A stretch of DNA of 64,000 bases from Peptococcaceae bacterium (lineage in GTDB: Bacteria; Bacillota; Peptococcia; Peptococcales; Peptococcaceae): assembly GCA_017399005.1 (NCBI GenBank), contig JAFQEO010000035.1, positions 248,001 to 312,000 on the forward strand, read 5' to 3'. The position numbers and the translations under genes are program-made. Positions 22,784 to 30,418 of this stretch are shown one piece after another (the stretch's first letter is position 1; every line of letters begins with the position of its first letter). Below the pieces are notes generated by a model. It worked only from the letters and a program-made list of their open reading frames with translations. It was not told where the DNA came from and made no database searches.

Positions 22784-22800
22784 TATTTAATCCTCCTGAT

Positions 22801-22871
22801 GATTGTTGACCGCAATGCCGGGAGGTCTGGTGAGAATGTATTTACGCAAACCTCCCGGTTAGCATACAATC
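22801..22871 (-). promoter_or_regulatory. Structured leader of the GNAT gene
   Basis: Outer stem GATTGT/ACAATC and inner 9-bp stem CCGGGAGGT/ACCTCCCGG with about a 23-nt loop, 18 bp upstream of the start. There is no T-run, so it is not a simple terminator. It matches no riboswitch class that could be recognised by eye. One arm contains GGGAGGT and the other ACCTCCC, so it could also mask a ribosome-binding site. Confidence 0.4.
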
Positions 22872-23036
22872 TCCAGTGTTCTGCTCATGTTGTTCAAAAA
22901 GCAATCTCCTTAAAAATATAATTTATAATCGTCAGTTCATATCGCCTGACAATGACATACTACCACATAATTCGCCTCTTTTCAATCGTGTCCGCTTTTG
23001 TATAACGAAAATAGCACTGCCTTTCATTCTCACCTC

Positions 23037-23065
23037 TTGACAGTATCTCTTTCAGCTTATAAAAT
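23037..23065 (+). promoter_or_regulatory. Promoter of the ABC-F gene
   Basis: Perfect TTGACA, a 17-bp spacer and TAAAAT. The transcript has a leader of about 235 nt. Confidence 0.8.
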
Positions 23066-23096
23066 AAATTCAGATATTACGAATTGAGGTGGGAAG

Positions 23097-23105
23097 ATGA
23101 AATAA
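23097..23105 (+). promoter_or_regulatory. Two-codon upstream ORF in the ABC-F leader
   Basis: ATG-AAA-TAA with GAGG 7 nt upstream, shortly after the predicted transcription start. Very short uORFs of this kind sense stalled ribosomes in attenuators of ABC-F resistance genes. A longer frame opens at TTG 23084 in another register. Confidence 0.5.
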
Positions 23106-23253
23106 GCATTTCTTGCAGAGTTTCAACACAGCATTCAAGAAACGGGTATGTTTTACCCTTTGTTTTTGTGCTGTTTTTTGCAGGAAAGCTATGGATTCTT
23201 CTGTTTATTTGGATGATACGGGCAGATTCTCTGCTTTTATGTTCTGTATCCCT

Positions 23254-23294
23254 AATAGCCGCGGAATTTCTTTCCTGCGGCTATTTTCTGTTTT
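23254..23294 (+). terminator. Attenuator terminator in front of the ABC-F gene
   Basis: A 9-bp stem AATAGCCGC/GCGGCTATT followed by TTCTGTTTT, ending just before the ribosome-binding site. An upstream word GCAGGAAAG (23180-23188) is the exact complement of CTTTCCTGC (23270-23278) in the loop and 3' arm, so it can form an antiterminator. Confidence 0.75.
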
Positions 23295-23307
23295 AGGAGG
23301 ATACAAT

Positions 23308-24774
23308 ATGTCGCAGATTAAGATTACAAATTTAACCTTTACACACGAAGGCAGTTATACACCTGTATTTGAAAATGTTTCCCTTCAGCTGGATACAGAC
23401 TGGAAGCTTGGATTCACCGGACGCAACGGCCGGGGCAAAACCACTTTTTTAAAGCTGCTGACCGGTGCCTACACTTATAGCGGAACCATCTCGTCGAAAG
23501 TGGAATTTGATTATTTTCCGTTTTCAGTGGAGGAACCCTACACCCTCGTTCTGGATTTGCTGGAGGAACTGGCTCCCTCCGCAGAACAATGGCAGATTCG
23601 CAAAGAACTGTCGCTGTTAAATCTGGATGATGATGTGTTCTATCGGCCATTTGCCACGCTCTCCAATGGCGAACAGACAAAAATTCTGCTGGCTGCACTG
23701 TTTTTAAGAGAAAACCGGTTTTTGCTCATCGATGAGCCAACCAATCATCTTGACCAGACCGGGCGCGAAATCGTAAGCCGGTATCTGAACAGCAAAAAAG
23801 GGTTCATTCTTGTTTCACATGACCGGACATTTCTGGATGGATGTGTAGACCATATTCTATCGATTAACAAAACCAGTATTGAAATCCAGGATGGAAATTT
23901 TAGCTCATGGTATGAAAACAAACAACGCCGCGACCAGTTTGAACAAACCCAGAATAATCGATTAAAAAAAGAAATCGGCCGGCTTCAGGAAGCCGCCCGC
24001 GAAAAGGCTGCATGGTCCAATAAAGCGGAAGCTGCAAAAATCGGCAATCATGTCTATGACCGGGGCTATGTTGGCCATAAAGCAGAAAAAATGATGAAAC
24101 GCTCCAAATCATTAGAAAACCGGCAGCAGAAAGCCATTGAAGAAAAGTCGGCATTACTTAAAAATGTGGAACGAGTAGACAGCTTAAAAATCTCATCCCT
24201 TCCAGCTCCAGCAGAGCGTCTTGTTTCCCTGCATGAAATCTGCATAATGTACGATGGCACACCAGTAAACCGTCCCGTAACATTTGATATTCTAGCCGGT
24301 GATCGCATTGCCATTCAGGGGCCAAATGGCTGTGGAAAATCCAGCATACTGAAACTGATTACTGGCGAGCCCTTATCTTATACCGGCAGCTTTGATAAAA
24401 ACAGTCGGCTGAAAATGTCGTATATCAGTCAGACAGTAAATCATCTCTCCGGCTCTCTGCAGGATTTTGCAAGAGAACAGCAGATTGATTTGAGCCAGTT
24501 TCTCACCATTCTCAGTAAACTGGATTTCTCCCGCACACAGATGGAGCAGCCTATGCAGTCTTTCAGTATGGGTCAGAAGAAAAAAGTACTGCTAGCCGCC
24601 AGTCTGTGTCAGCAGGCTCATCTGTATATCTGGGATGAACCGTTAAATTATATCGATATCTATTCTCGTTTTCAGCTTGAAGATGTAATTCTTCAGTTTC
24701 AGCCAACCATGCTCTTCGTAGAACATGAACGGCAATTTACGGAAAACATTGCAACCCGCATTATTTCTCTTTAG
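23308..24774 (+). CDS. ABC-F protein, likely antibiotic-resistance (ARE) type
   Basis: The start at 23308 (MSQIKITNLTF) follows GGAGG. Two ATPase domains sit in one 488-aa chain with no membrane segments: Walker A GRNGRGKTT (about residue 40), signature LSNGEQTKI (about 118), Walker B LLIDEPTNHLD (about 140), a charged linker (about 205-275), then GPNGCGKSS (about 338), FSMGQKKKV (about 419) and IWDEPLNYID (about 442). This size and the short linker fit Lsa/Vga/Msr-type ribosome-protection proteins, which release macrolide, lincosamide, pleuromutilin or streptogramin drugs. The attenuator upstream supports drug-induced expression. Specificity cannot be read from the sequence. Confidence 0.9.
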   Translation: MSQIKITNLTFTHEGSYTPVFENVSLQLDTDWKLGFTGRNGRGKTTFLKLLTGAYTYSGTISSKVEFDYFPFSVEEPYTLVLDLLEELAPSAEQWQIRKELSLLNLDDDVFYRPFATLSNGEQTKILLAALFLRENRFLLIDEPTNHLDQTGREIVSRYLNSKKGFILVSHDRTFLDGCVDHILSINKTSIEIQDGNFSSWYENKQRRDQFEQTQNNRLKKEIGRLQEAAREKAAWSNKAEAAKIGNHVYDRGYVGHKAEKMMKRSKSLENRQQKAIEEKSALLKNVERVDSLKISSLPAPAERLVSLHEICIMYDGTPVNRPVTFDILAGDRIAIQGPNGCGKSSILKLITGEPLSYTGSFDKNSRLKMSYISQTVNHLSGSLQDFAREQQIDLSQFLTILSKLDFSRTQMEQPMQSFSMGQKKKVLLAASLCQQAHLYIWDEPLNYIDIYSRFQLEDVILQFQPTMLFVEHERQFTENIATRIISL

Positions 24775-24810
24775 AAACTCTCTTTAACTGCATAAATAAA
24801 CGGTATAAAA

Positions 24811-24855
24811 AATGCGCCTGACATTTCGTTTTTGAAAACATCAGACGCATTTTTA
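24811..24855. terminator. Terminator between the ABC-F gene and the convergent membrane-protein gene
   Basis: AATGCGCCTGA...TCAGACGCATT with one mismatch, flanked by A- and T-runs on both sides, so it works in both directions. Confidence 0.75.
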
Positions 24856-24856
24856 T

Positions 24857-25558
24857 TTATCGGATTATTTTGAAGCGGTCCAGATAACCGGTTAATACCT
24901 GTTTCTGTTTCATGGCACGGTAGCCAATTACCACGGCCCACACATAAGCGCAGGCTTTTGGCAGCATAAGCATTCCCACTGCCGGTATTGTTTCTGCAAA
25001 CAGCACCACCGGGATATAGCACACAAAGCTGATTACCACAGTAAGCCACAGCCAGCGAAAGGCGGTGTCCTGTTCTTTCTGGGCACTCTGGTACAGAATC
25101 ACCATCAGGATAATGCCCAGAATTACAAACGGAATATTGCGATAAATGCCCCAGGAAAGCGGCGCATCCAGGCTTGTCCACTGATTAAACGGCAGCAGAC
25201 ATAACACAACGCGCAGAGCCAGCAGCACATAAACCGCAATGGTCAGCTCGTTTTTACCGGTAACATGATACCGGATACGCCACACATGATACAGCAGGGT
25301 ATAATACACCGCTGTGGTAATCGACGAAATCATTTTACCGATACCAAGGGCCGCGGCGTAGTGTTCCATATCACCGGCATGCAGTGCCATAATGCGCGGC
25401 ACCAGATGAAAGGCATCGCCCACGCCAAGAATCACACCCATAATCCCAAACAGAAGAAACTGCCGGTCGCCTCTGCAGTTTCGCATCATCAGCACACCCA
25501 GCACGATTACCGCACCCAGATAGCCTACATCAAAAATTGTTTCCATAATTGCCTGCAT
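24857..25558 (-). CDS. Polytopic membrane protein of unknown function
   Basis: 233 aa with about seven hydrophobic segments spaced evenly from residue 10 to 212 (for example VGYLGAVIVLGVLMM, FVILGIILMVILY, WLWLTVVISFVCYIPVVLF). No conserved transport or catalytic motif was recognised. Short polar loops contain RNCRGDRQFLLFG and GDAFHLVPR. It stands alone, with a terminator on its 3' side. Confidence 0.8.
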   Translation of the reverse strand: MQAIMETIFDVGYLGAVIVLGVLMMRNCRGDRQFLLFGIMGVILGVGDAFHLVPRIMALHAGDMEHYAAALGIGKMISSITTAVYYTLLYHVWRIRYHVTGKNELTIAVYVLLALRVVLCLLPFNQWTSLDAPLSWGIYRNIPFVILGIILMVILYQSAQKEQDTAFRWLWLTVVISFVCYIPVVLFAETIPAVGMLMLPKACAYVWAVVIGYRAMKQKQVLTGYLDRFKIIR

Positions 25559-25677
25559 TGTTCCACACTCTTTTCGTTATACCGTTCTGATTTCCTGTTT
25601 TATATTATAGTGCGGATTGCTGAAAATTTCAATACAACTGCACAATAGCAGCTCACAATGGCAGCTCCACAATACCG

Positions 25678-25875
25678 TTAATCGGAATTCTGCGATTCTG
25701 TGCGGCAGTCTTCCCCGGACTTTTCGGCAACTTTTTTTATGGCCTCACTATGGCCGGTTAATGCTGCAAACGGTGAAAACTGGGCGGCCCGGTTCTGCCT
25801 GTCCATTGGCGGATGTTTTTTCGATACCGGGCGGGGCAAGTTTATTATATCATCATATCGACGGGTTTCTTTCAT
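25678..25875 (-). CDS. YolD-like protein
   Basis: The 65 aa begin with RRYDDIINLPRPVSKKHPPM and MDRQNRAAQFSPFAALTG, the N-terminal signature of YolD-like proteins that accompany Y-family polymerases. The C-terminal region of the family is missing. Its ATG overlaps the polymerase stop by 4 bp, so it is translationally coupled and falls under the same LexA control. Confidence 0.85.
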   Translation of the reverse strand: MKETRRYDDIINLPRPVSKKHPPMDRQNRAAQFSPFAALTGHSEAIKKVAEKSGEDCRTESQNSD

Positions 25876-27374
25876 GCTTTATGCCCCCCAATCTGTTGAT
25901 TTCGTTCTTTTGCAGTAGCGCCCTCCTCCAGGCTCATGCCTCGAAGAATGGCGTTTTTCCCGAATTTTTTCTTAATCTCCAGCATGGCCTGCTGTCTGCG
26001 CTTTTCTTTATCCAGCTCGGCCTGTTCCTCTGCCTGCCGTTTTTCCTCGGCTTCATAATCAAAAAACAGATTTAACTGCTCGGTTTTCTTCTCCTGTTTT
26101 ACGGCATACTCCGGTATTACATGACTGGCCGTAATCGTAAGCCGATGCACCATAAGCTCCGGATTGACAATCTGATGGTACAGATTCTCCACTGCGTTTA
26201 TCATTTTTTGTGCTGAGGAAGTCGGTCGTTCCAGATTGGCAGTGCCGTGGGCATGTTTGGGGATTCTGCGCCCGTATTCATCAATGCGTACCTCGCCCTG
26301 ATAGCTCTGGCTGGCATCGTACCCCACCGTCAGCACCAGCTGTTTTGTTACAAGCCCCTTATCCACCAGATCCAGTGCAAGGGAGTCGGTCATTTCTTTT
26401 ACTACCAGCAATGCTTTCTCTGCCGTGTACGGATGATGCAGCACCTGCCCTGCCCCCAAACTGCTTGATTCAGGCCGATACGCCCGAATATCCGCCATGG
26501 TGCACGGTTCATAGCCCCAGGCATGGTCTATCAGCAGTTCCGCATTGACGCCAAACAGTTTGTAAAGCAGTTCCTCGTTGTAATAATCGCTCTCCGCGCC
26601 AATGGAACATCGGGCAATATCGCCCATGGTATACAGGCCCTGCTCCTCCAGCTTTCGGGCATAGCCTCTGCCTACCCGCCAGAAATCGGTGAGCGGTTTA
26701 TGATTCCACAGCATACGCCGGTAGGTCATTTCATCCAGTTCGGCAATGCGTACGCCGTCTTCGTCGGGTGTTACATGCTTTGCCACAATATCCATGGCCA
26801 CCTTGCACAGATACAGATTACTCCCGATACCGGCCGCCGCTGTGATGCCGGTTTTTTGATACACAGCCTGTATCATCTGCTTTACATAGTCCCTGGCTGA
26901 CACTCCGGCAGCATGCAGATAATCGGTTACATCCACAAACACTTCATCGATGGAATATACATGAATATCCTCCGGTGCTGCAAACTGCAGATACACTTCA
27001 TAAATTTCTGTGCTAACCTCAATATACCGTGCCATGCGAGGCACAGCTACAATATAATCCAGCTCCAGTGAAGGGTTGCTCCGCACATCGGGGTCATGAT
27101 AAGAAGCAGCCGCAAATTTTCGCTCTGGTGCATTCCGCCGGCGCTCTGCATTCACTGCCCGCACCTTCTGCACCACTTCAAACAGCCTTGCTCTGCCGGC
27201 AATGCCGTAAGCTTTCAGCGATGGCGACACCGCTAAACAGATGGTCTTTTCCGAGCGATTCTTATCTGCCACCACCAGATTGGTAACAAGCGGGTCCAGA
27301 TTGCGGTCCACACACTCCACCGAGGCATAAAACGACTTTAAATCAATGGCTGCATATATCCGGCTGTCTGTCAT
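25872..27374 (-). CDS. UmuC/DinB-type Y-family DNA polymerase
   Basis: The start at 27374 follows GGAGGTG. 500 aa: palm motif YAAIDLKSFYASVE (residues 7-20), SIDEVFVDVT near residue 141 (catalytic Asp-Glu), HhH region near 190-250, and little-finger domain to about 430. A basic/acidic helical tail follows (EEKRQAEEQAELDKEKRRQ). It belongs to the Gram-positive UmuC-like (UvrX/YqjW) group rather than DinB proper. It carries out error-prone bypass of DNA lesions. A near-consensus LexA box overlaps its promoter region. Confidence 0.93.
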   Translation of the reverse strand: MTDSRIYAAIDLKSFYASVECVDRNLDPLVTNLVVADKNRSEKTICLAVSPSLKAYGIAGRARLFEVVQKVRAVNAERRRNAPERKFAAASYHDPDVRSNPSLELDYIVAVPRMARYIEVSTEIYEVYLQFAAPEDIHVYSIDEVFVDVTDYLHAAGVSARDYVKQMIQAVYQKTGITAAAGIGSNLYLCKVAMDIVAKHVTPDEDGVRIAELDEMTYRRMLWNHKPLTDFWRVGRGYARKLEEQGLYTMGDIARCSIGAESDYYNEELLYKLFGVNAELLIDHAWGYEPCTMADIRAYRPESSSLGAGQVLHHPYTAEKALLVVKEMTDSLALDLVDKGLVTKQLVLTVGYDASQSYQGEVRIDEYGRRIPKHAHGTANLERPTSSAQKMINAVENLYHQIVNPELMVHRLTITASHVIPEYAVKQEKKTEQLNLFFDYEAEEKRQAEEQAELDKEKRRQQAMLEIKKKFGKNAILRGMSLEEGATAKERNQQIGGHKA

Positions 27375-27399
27375 AGTCTGCACCTCCGCTTTATTTATT

Positions 27400-27413
27400 C
27401 GAACATTTATTCG
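27400..27413. promoter_or_regulatory. LexA (SOS) box
   Basis: CGAACATTTATTCG matches the Gram-positive consensus CGAAC-N4-GTTCG at 9 of 10 conserved positions. It is placed just downstream of the -10 box. Confidence 0.8.
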
Positions 27414-27414
27414 T

Positions 27415-27443
27415 ATTATAGCATATCCATCCGGCCAATTCAA
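27415..27443 (-). promoter_or_regulatory. Promoter of the umuC-yolD operon
   Basis: TTGAAT, a 17-bp spacer and TATAAT on the minus strand, adjoining the LexA box. Confidence 0.75.
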
Positions 27444-27549
27444 CCTCACGGTTTACTATCTTGATGCAGAAAGCGAAATATTATATACTATGTACGTATC
27501 CTTTATGCCTCTTAAAGGCAGATATCCAAAACCAGCAGGAGAGATTTAT

Positions 27550-28290
27550 ATGCAAAACCGATTACATATAGAAGTAACCTCGATGGCACTGCACATCATG
27601 GCAATGGCCTTTATGCTGTGCGACCATCTCTGGGGCACCATTATCCCCGGTAACGACTGGCTTACCTGTATTGGCCGTATTTCATTTCCTATCTTCGCCT
27701 TTATGATTGTGGAAGGCTATTTTCACACCAGCAATCTGAAAAAATATGCCACCCGCTTGCTGCTGTTTGCCGTGCTGTCTGAAATTCCGTTTAACCTTGC
27801 CATGGGCAGCCGGATTTTTTATCCGATACATCAGAATGTTCTGTGGAGTTTTCTGATTTCTCTCGCCCTGATTCACTGGAACGAGAAGGCAAAAGCCACA
27901 CAGAAACTCTGGATGCGGATTCTGGTGGGCTTCGCCAGCGTTGTGCTGGGTGCCATCATCGGGCTGATTACTATGGTGGATTTCTACCACGCAGGTGTGC
28001 TGACGGTTCTGGTATTTTATTTCTTCCGCCGGAGAACATGGTGGTGTTATGCAGGGCAGTTGTTCTGCCTGTGGTATATTAATATGGAACTGCTGGGCGG
28101 CCTTGTTTACGAAATTCCGCTCTTTGGCCACACCTTCATCCTTGCCCGCCAGGGCTTTGCCCTTTTAGCTCTTATTCCAATCTGGCTGTACCGCGGAAAA
28201 CAGGGCTACCACAGCAAAGCACTGCAATATACCTATTATGCCTTTTATCCAGTGCATCTGCTGATTTTAAGCATATTAAAAATGCTGTAA
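27550..28290 (+). CDS. TraX family membrane protein
   Basis: 246 aa, mostly hydrophobic. The N terminus reads ALHIMAMAFMLCDHLWG, followed by WLTCIGRISFPIFAFMIVEGYFHT, the TraX signature. About eight transmembrane helices end with YTYYAFYPVHLLIL. TraX acetylates F pilin in the F plasmid; chromosomal relatives in Bacillota are thought to be acyltransferases of unknown targets. No conjugation genes are nearby. AGGAGAG precedes the ATG; the frame is open further upstream but without support. Confidence 0.88.
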   Translation: MQNRLHIEVTSMALHIMAMAFMLCDHLWGTIIPGNDWLTCIGRISFPIFAFMIVEGYFHTSNLKKYATRLLLFAVLSEIPFNLAMGSRIFYPIHQNVLWSFLISLALIHWNEKAKATQKLWMRILVGFASVVLGAIIGLITMVDFYHAGVLTVLVFYFFRRRTWWCYAGQLFCLWYINMELLGGLVYEIPLFGHTFILARQGFALLALIPIWLYRGKQGYHSKALQYTYYAFYPVHLLILSILKML

Positions 28291-28310
28291 ATTGTATCGA
28301 AACATAGCAA

Positions 28311-28337
28311 AAAAGCCCGGGAATCCCCGGGCTTTTC
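28311..28337. terminator. Bidirectional terminator between traX and tspO
   Basis: AAAAGCCCGGG and CCCGGGCTTTT form an 11-bp stem with a 4-nt loop, with T-runs on either strand. Confidence 0.9.
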
Positions 28338-28369
28338 ATCTGTATTCTGATACTCACGCATTCTGATAC

Positions 28370-28849
28370 TCAGTTCAGCATCCACACCATAAAATTTAAA
28401 TATCCGGCAAAGGTTACCCAGATCAGATAGGGCACCTGCAGCCAGCCTGCTGTTTTATCCACTCTGCCAAACAGATAAATCATTAACAGAATCAGTATCC
28501 ACAAGCCGACCAGCCATAAAAAGGCAAACCCGTAAGCCTGCAGATTAAAAAATACAATGCTCCACAAAAAATTCATAGCCAGCTGAATACCAAACACCGC
28601 CAGCCCGTATGTGCGTATTTTTGACGGCTTCGCCATCCATATTTTTGCCGCACCAATACCCATCAGGGCATAAAGAATTGCCCACACAACAGGAAACACA
28701 ATCGCCGGCGGATTTAGAGGCGGCTTTATCACCTCTGCCTGATACATTTTTGTGCCGGTTCGGGTCAGAAAGCCCGACAGCGCCCCCACCGCCTCGGTAC
28801 CGGCAATGAACAGCCCGTAAATCTTCCACATCGTCTTCATATACATCAC
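28370..28849 (-). CDS. TspO/MBR family protein
   Basis: 159 aa and five transmembrane helices. Diagnostic motifs are KPPLNPPAIVFPVVWAILY near residue 42 and QLAMNFLWSIVFFN near 90, ending VPYLIWVTFAGYLN. TspO proteins bind porphyrins and are linked to tetrapyrrole and stress responses. The first four residues are uncertain because GTG, ATG and ATG follow closely with a weak ribosome-binding site. Confidence 0.93.
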   Translation of the reverse strand: MMYMKTMWKIYGLFIAGTEAVGALSGFLTRTGTKMYQAEVIKPPLNPPAIVFPVVWAILYALMGIGAAKIWMAKPSKIRTYGLAVFGIQLAMNFLWSIVFFNLQAYGFAFLWLVGLWILILLMIYLFGRVDKTAGWLQVPYLIWVTFAGYLNFMVWMLN

Positions 28850-28891
28850 CCGATGCTAGCCTATGCAGAAAAGCCGCCAATAATACATTCA

Positions 28892-29884
28892 TTATTCTTT
28901 CGCTTTAAATAATGCTTCAACAATATTTTTCTCAATATATTCCACTCTGTCAAAAACCATCGGTTTAAAATGTGCAGTTATGGCTACTACAATTTGATTT
29001 TTTCTATCAATATATATAATATTACCACCATCACCAATAGCGGCAATTACCTCTCCTGTTCTATGAGGAAGCCACCACAAAAAACCATAATCCTGATTTC
29101 CAAATTTTTCATCGGTAGATATATAGGATTTGGTCATCATTTCAATCCAATTCTCACTTATAATACGGGTATTATTATAAACTCCATTATTAAGCACCAT
29201 CAAACCTATCTGTGCCATTTCATAAGCAGAAAGAGATAAGCCCCAACCTGCAGTTGGCATACCTGTCGGATCCAAAAACCAGACTTTTCCGTGGTCGTTT
29301 TTGTTCATTAAATACGCAAACTGGTCTTCTTTGCTCTCGCAACCCGCATTGCTTCTTGGTACAATTCCTAAAGGCTTAAAAAGATATTCATTAGCAAAAT
29401 CAAGCACATTCATACCACTCGTAATTCTGATAATTCCCAAAAGGATTTGAACACCGAGAGTGTGATATCTGAATTCATTCGTGATACCTTTGCGACCACC
29501 CAAAATATCCAATGTTGTCAGTGTCCAATCTTCCGATGTGCAAATCTTTGTCCAGGGTTCACTCTTTCCCTTATAGGGTGCTGTCATTGTAAGCAAATGT
29601 TTAATTGTAACTTTAAATATAGTTTGCTCTCCTCTTTTGGGAGTGTAAGTTTCCCTGTAATAGTCCATCACAAAGTCGTCTACACTTTTTATGAAACCCT
29701 GGTCAATGGCAATACCTACCAGCAATGATGTTACAGATTTTGTCACACTCATTACATTCATTGTATCGTCTTTTGTAAAACCATCTTTATACTCTTCAAT
29801 TTCGAGTATGCCATCTTTATATGCTACAATCTGCTTTATATTAGTATCGTTTTTACTTGAATAAGCATCTAAAACTTTCTTCAT
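28892..29884 (-). CDS. Serine hydrolase (beta-lactamase/class C family)
   Basis: The start at 29884 follows AGGAGG; the 84-bp extension to 29968 lacks a ribosome-binding site. The 330-aa protein contains the SxxK nucleophile motif (SVTKSV, about residue 48), a tyrosine motif YHT near 140 in place of Y-x-N, and a C-terminal GDGG in place of H/K-x-G. No signal peptide is seen, so it is cytoplasmic. Such proteins hydrolyse esters or peptides; true beta-lactamase activity is unlikely without export. Confidence 0.88.
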   Translation of the reverse strand: MKKVLDAYSSKNDTNIKQIVAYKDGILEIEEYKDGFTKDDTMNVMSVTKSVTSLLVGIAIDQGFIKSVDDFVMDYYRETYTPKRGEQTIFKVTIKHLLTMTAPYKGKSEPWTKICTSEDWTLTTLDILGGRKGITNEFRYHTLGVQILLGIIRITSGMNVLDFANEYLFKPLGIVPRSNAGCESKEDQFAYLMNKNDHGKVWFLDPTGMPTAGWGLSLSAYEMAQIGLMVLNNGVYNNTRIISENWIEMMTKSYISTDEKFGNQDYGFLWWLPHRTGEVIAAIGDGGNIIYIDRKNQIVVAITAHFKPMVFDRVEYIEKNIVEALFKAKE

Positions 29885-29980
29885 TAAAACTTCCTCCTGT
29901 AAAGCGGTAAGAATCATATTATCTGGACGTCCTGTAATAAGCCTAAATGAATTAAAAATTAATTTCAATATTTTTTCACA

Positions 29981-30016
29981 AAAAAAAGATATCTAAGTTA
30001 ATAGACATCTTTTTTA
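29981..30016. terminator. Hairpin between the serine hydrolase and the macro-domain fragment
   Basis: AAAAAAGAT...ATCTTTTTT with internal mismatches; it may end the leftward transcript from the macro-domain fragment. Confidence 0.55.
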
Positions 30017-30075
30017 CAACATAAAATTCAAAGTTTTCGTTCTTTTTTACAGCAAATTATAGCACGAATGAAATA

Positions 30076-30159
30076 TCATAACAGCGATGTATTGGCCGCA
30101 TTGACAATGGCATCTACCTGCATTTTTGTTATATCATTCCGCACAATTTCAAACGGCAT
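30076..30159 (-). pseudogene. Truncated macro-domain (ADP-ribose hydrolase) gene
   Basis: AGGAGG and ATG are followed by MPFEIVRNDITKMQVDAIVN and AANTSLL, then a stop. This is the exact beginning of a macro-domain protein (D-x-V-x-A-I-V-N-A-A-N). The glycine-rich loop and the rest (about 230 residues) are missing. So it is a deletion remnant with translation signals still intact. Confidence 0.85.
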
Positions 30160-30174
30160 GGTTTCTCCCTCCTG

Positions 30175-30363
30175 TTATTGTCTGCGTGCCAGATAGTAAT
30201 CATCCGCAAAACGAAAGTACGGGCAGTGATGGGTGTTATAATTCAGAAAATTCTCCATCTCGTCCTGGTCCAGCTCTACCTCACAAACATAATATTCCAG
30301 CCATTCATCATATACATAGTGTTCGCACTGTTCGCAATTGCTTGCCGCAATTTTTTCTGCCAT
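30175..30363 (-). CDS. DUF6472 small cysteine protein
   Basis: 62 aa with the pattern NCEQCEHYVYDEWLEYYVC...CPYFRFADDY: four conserved cysteines that could bind a metal. The start at 30363 follows GGAGTG; the longer frame to 30465 runs into the preceding gene. It is followed 15 bp later by the macro-domain fragment. Confidence 0.8.
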   Translation of the reverse strand: MAEKIAASNCEQCEHYVYDEWLEYYVCEVELDQDEMENFLNYNTHHCPYFRFADDYYLARRQ

Positions 30364-30418
30364 ACTGTCACACTCCAGATTTTTCGTAGTTTTCTGTTCG
30401 ATTGCAGGGCTCTTCCTG

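Noticed and set aside
23084-23296. 70-codon frame in the ABC-F leader as a real gene
   Set aside because: It overlaps the attenuator elements, has hydrophobic low-complexity content and ends inside the terminator; the leader role explains the region better.
28892-29884. True secreted beta-lactamase
   Set aside because: No signal peptide and non-canonical second and third motifs; better described as a cytoplasmic serine hydrolase.
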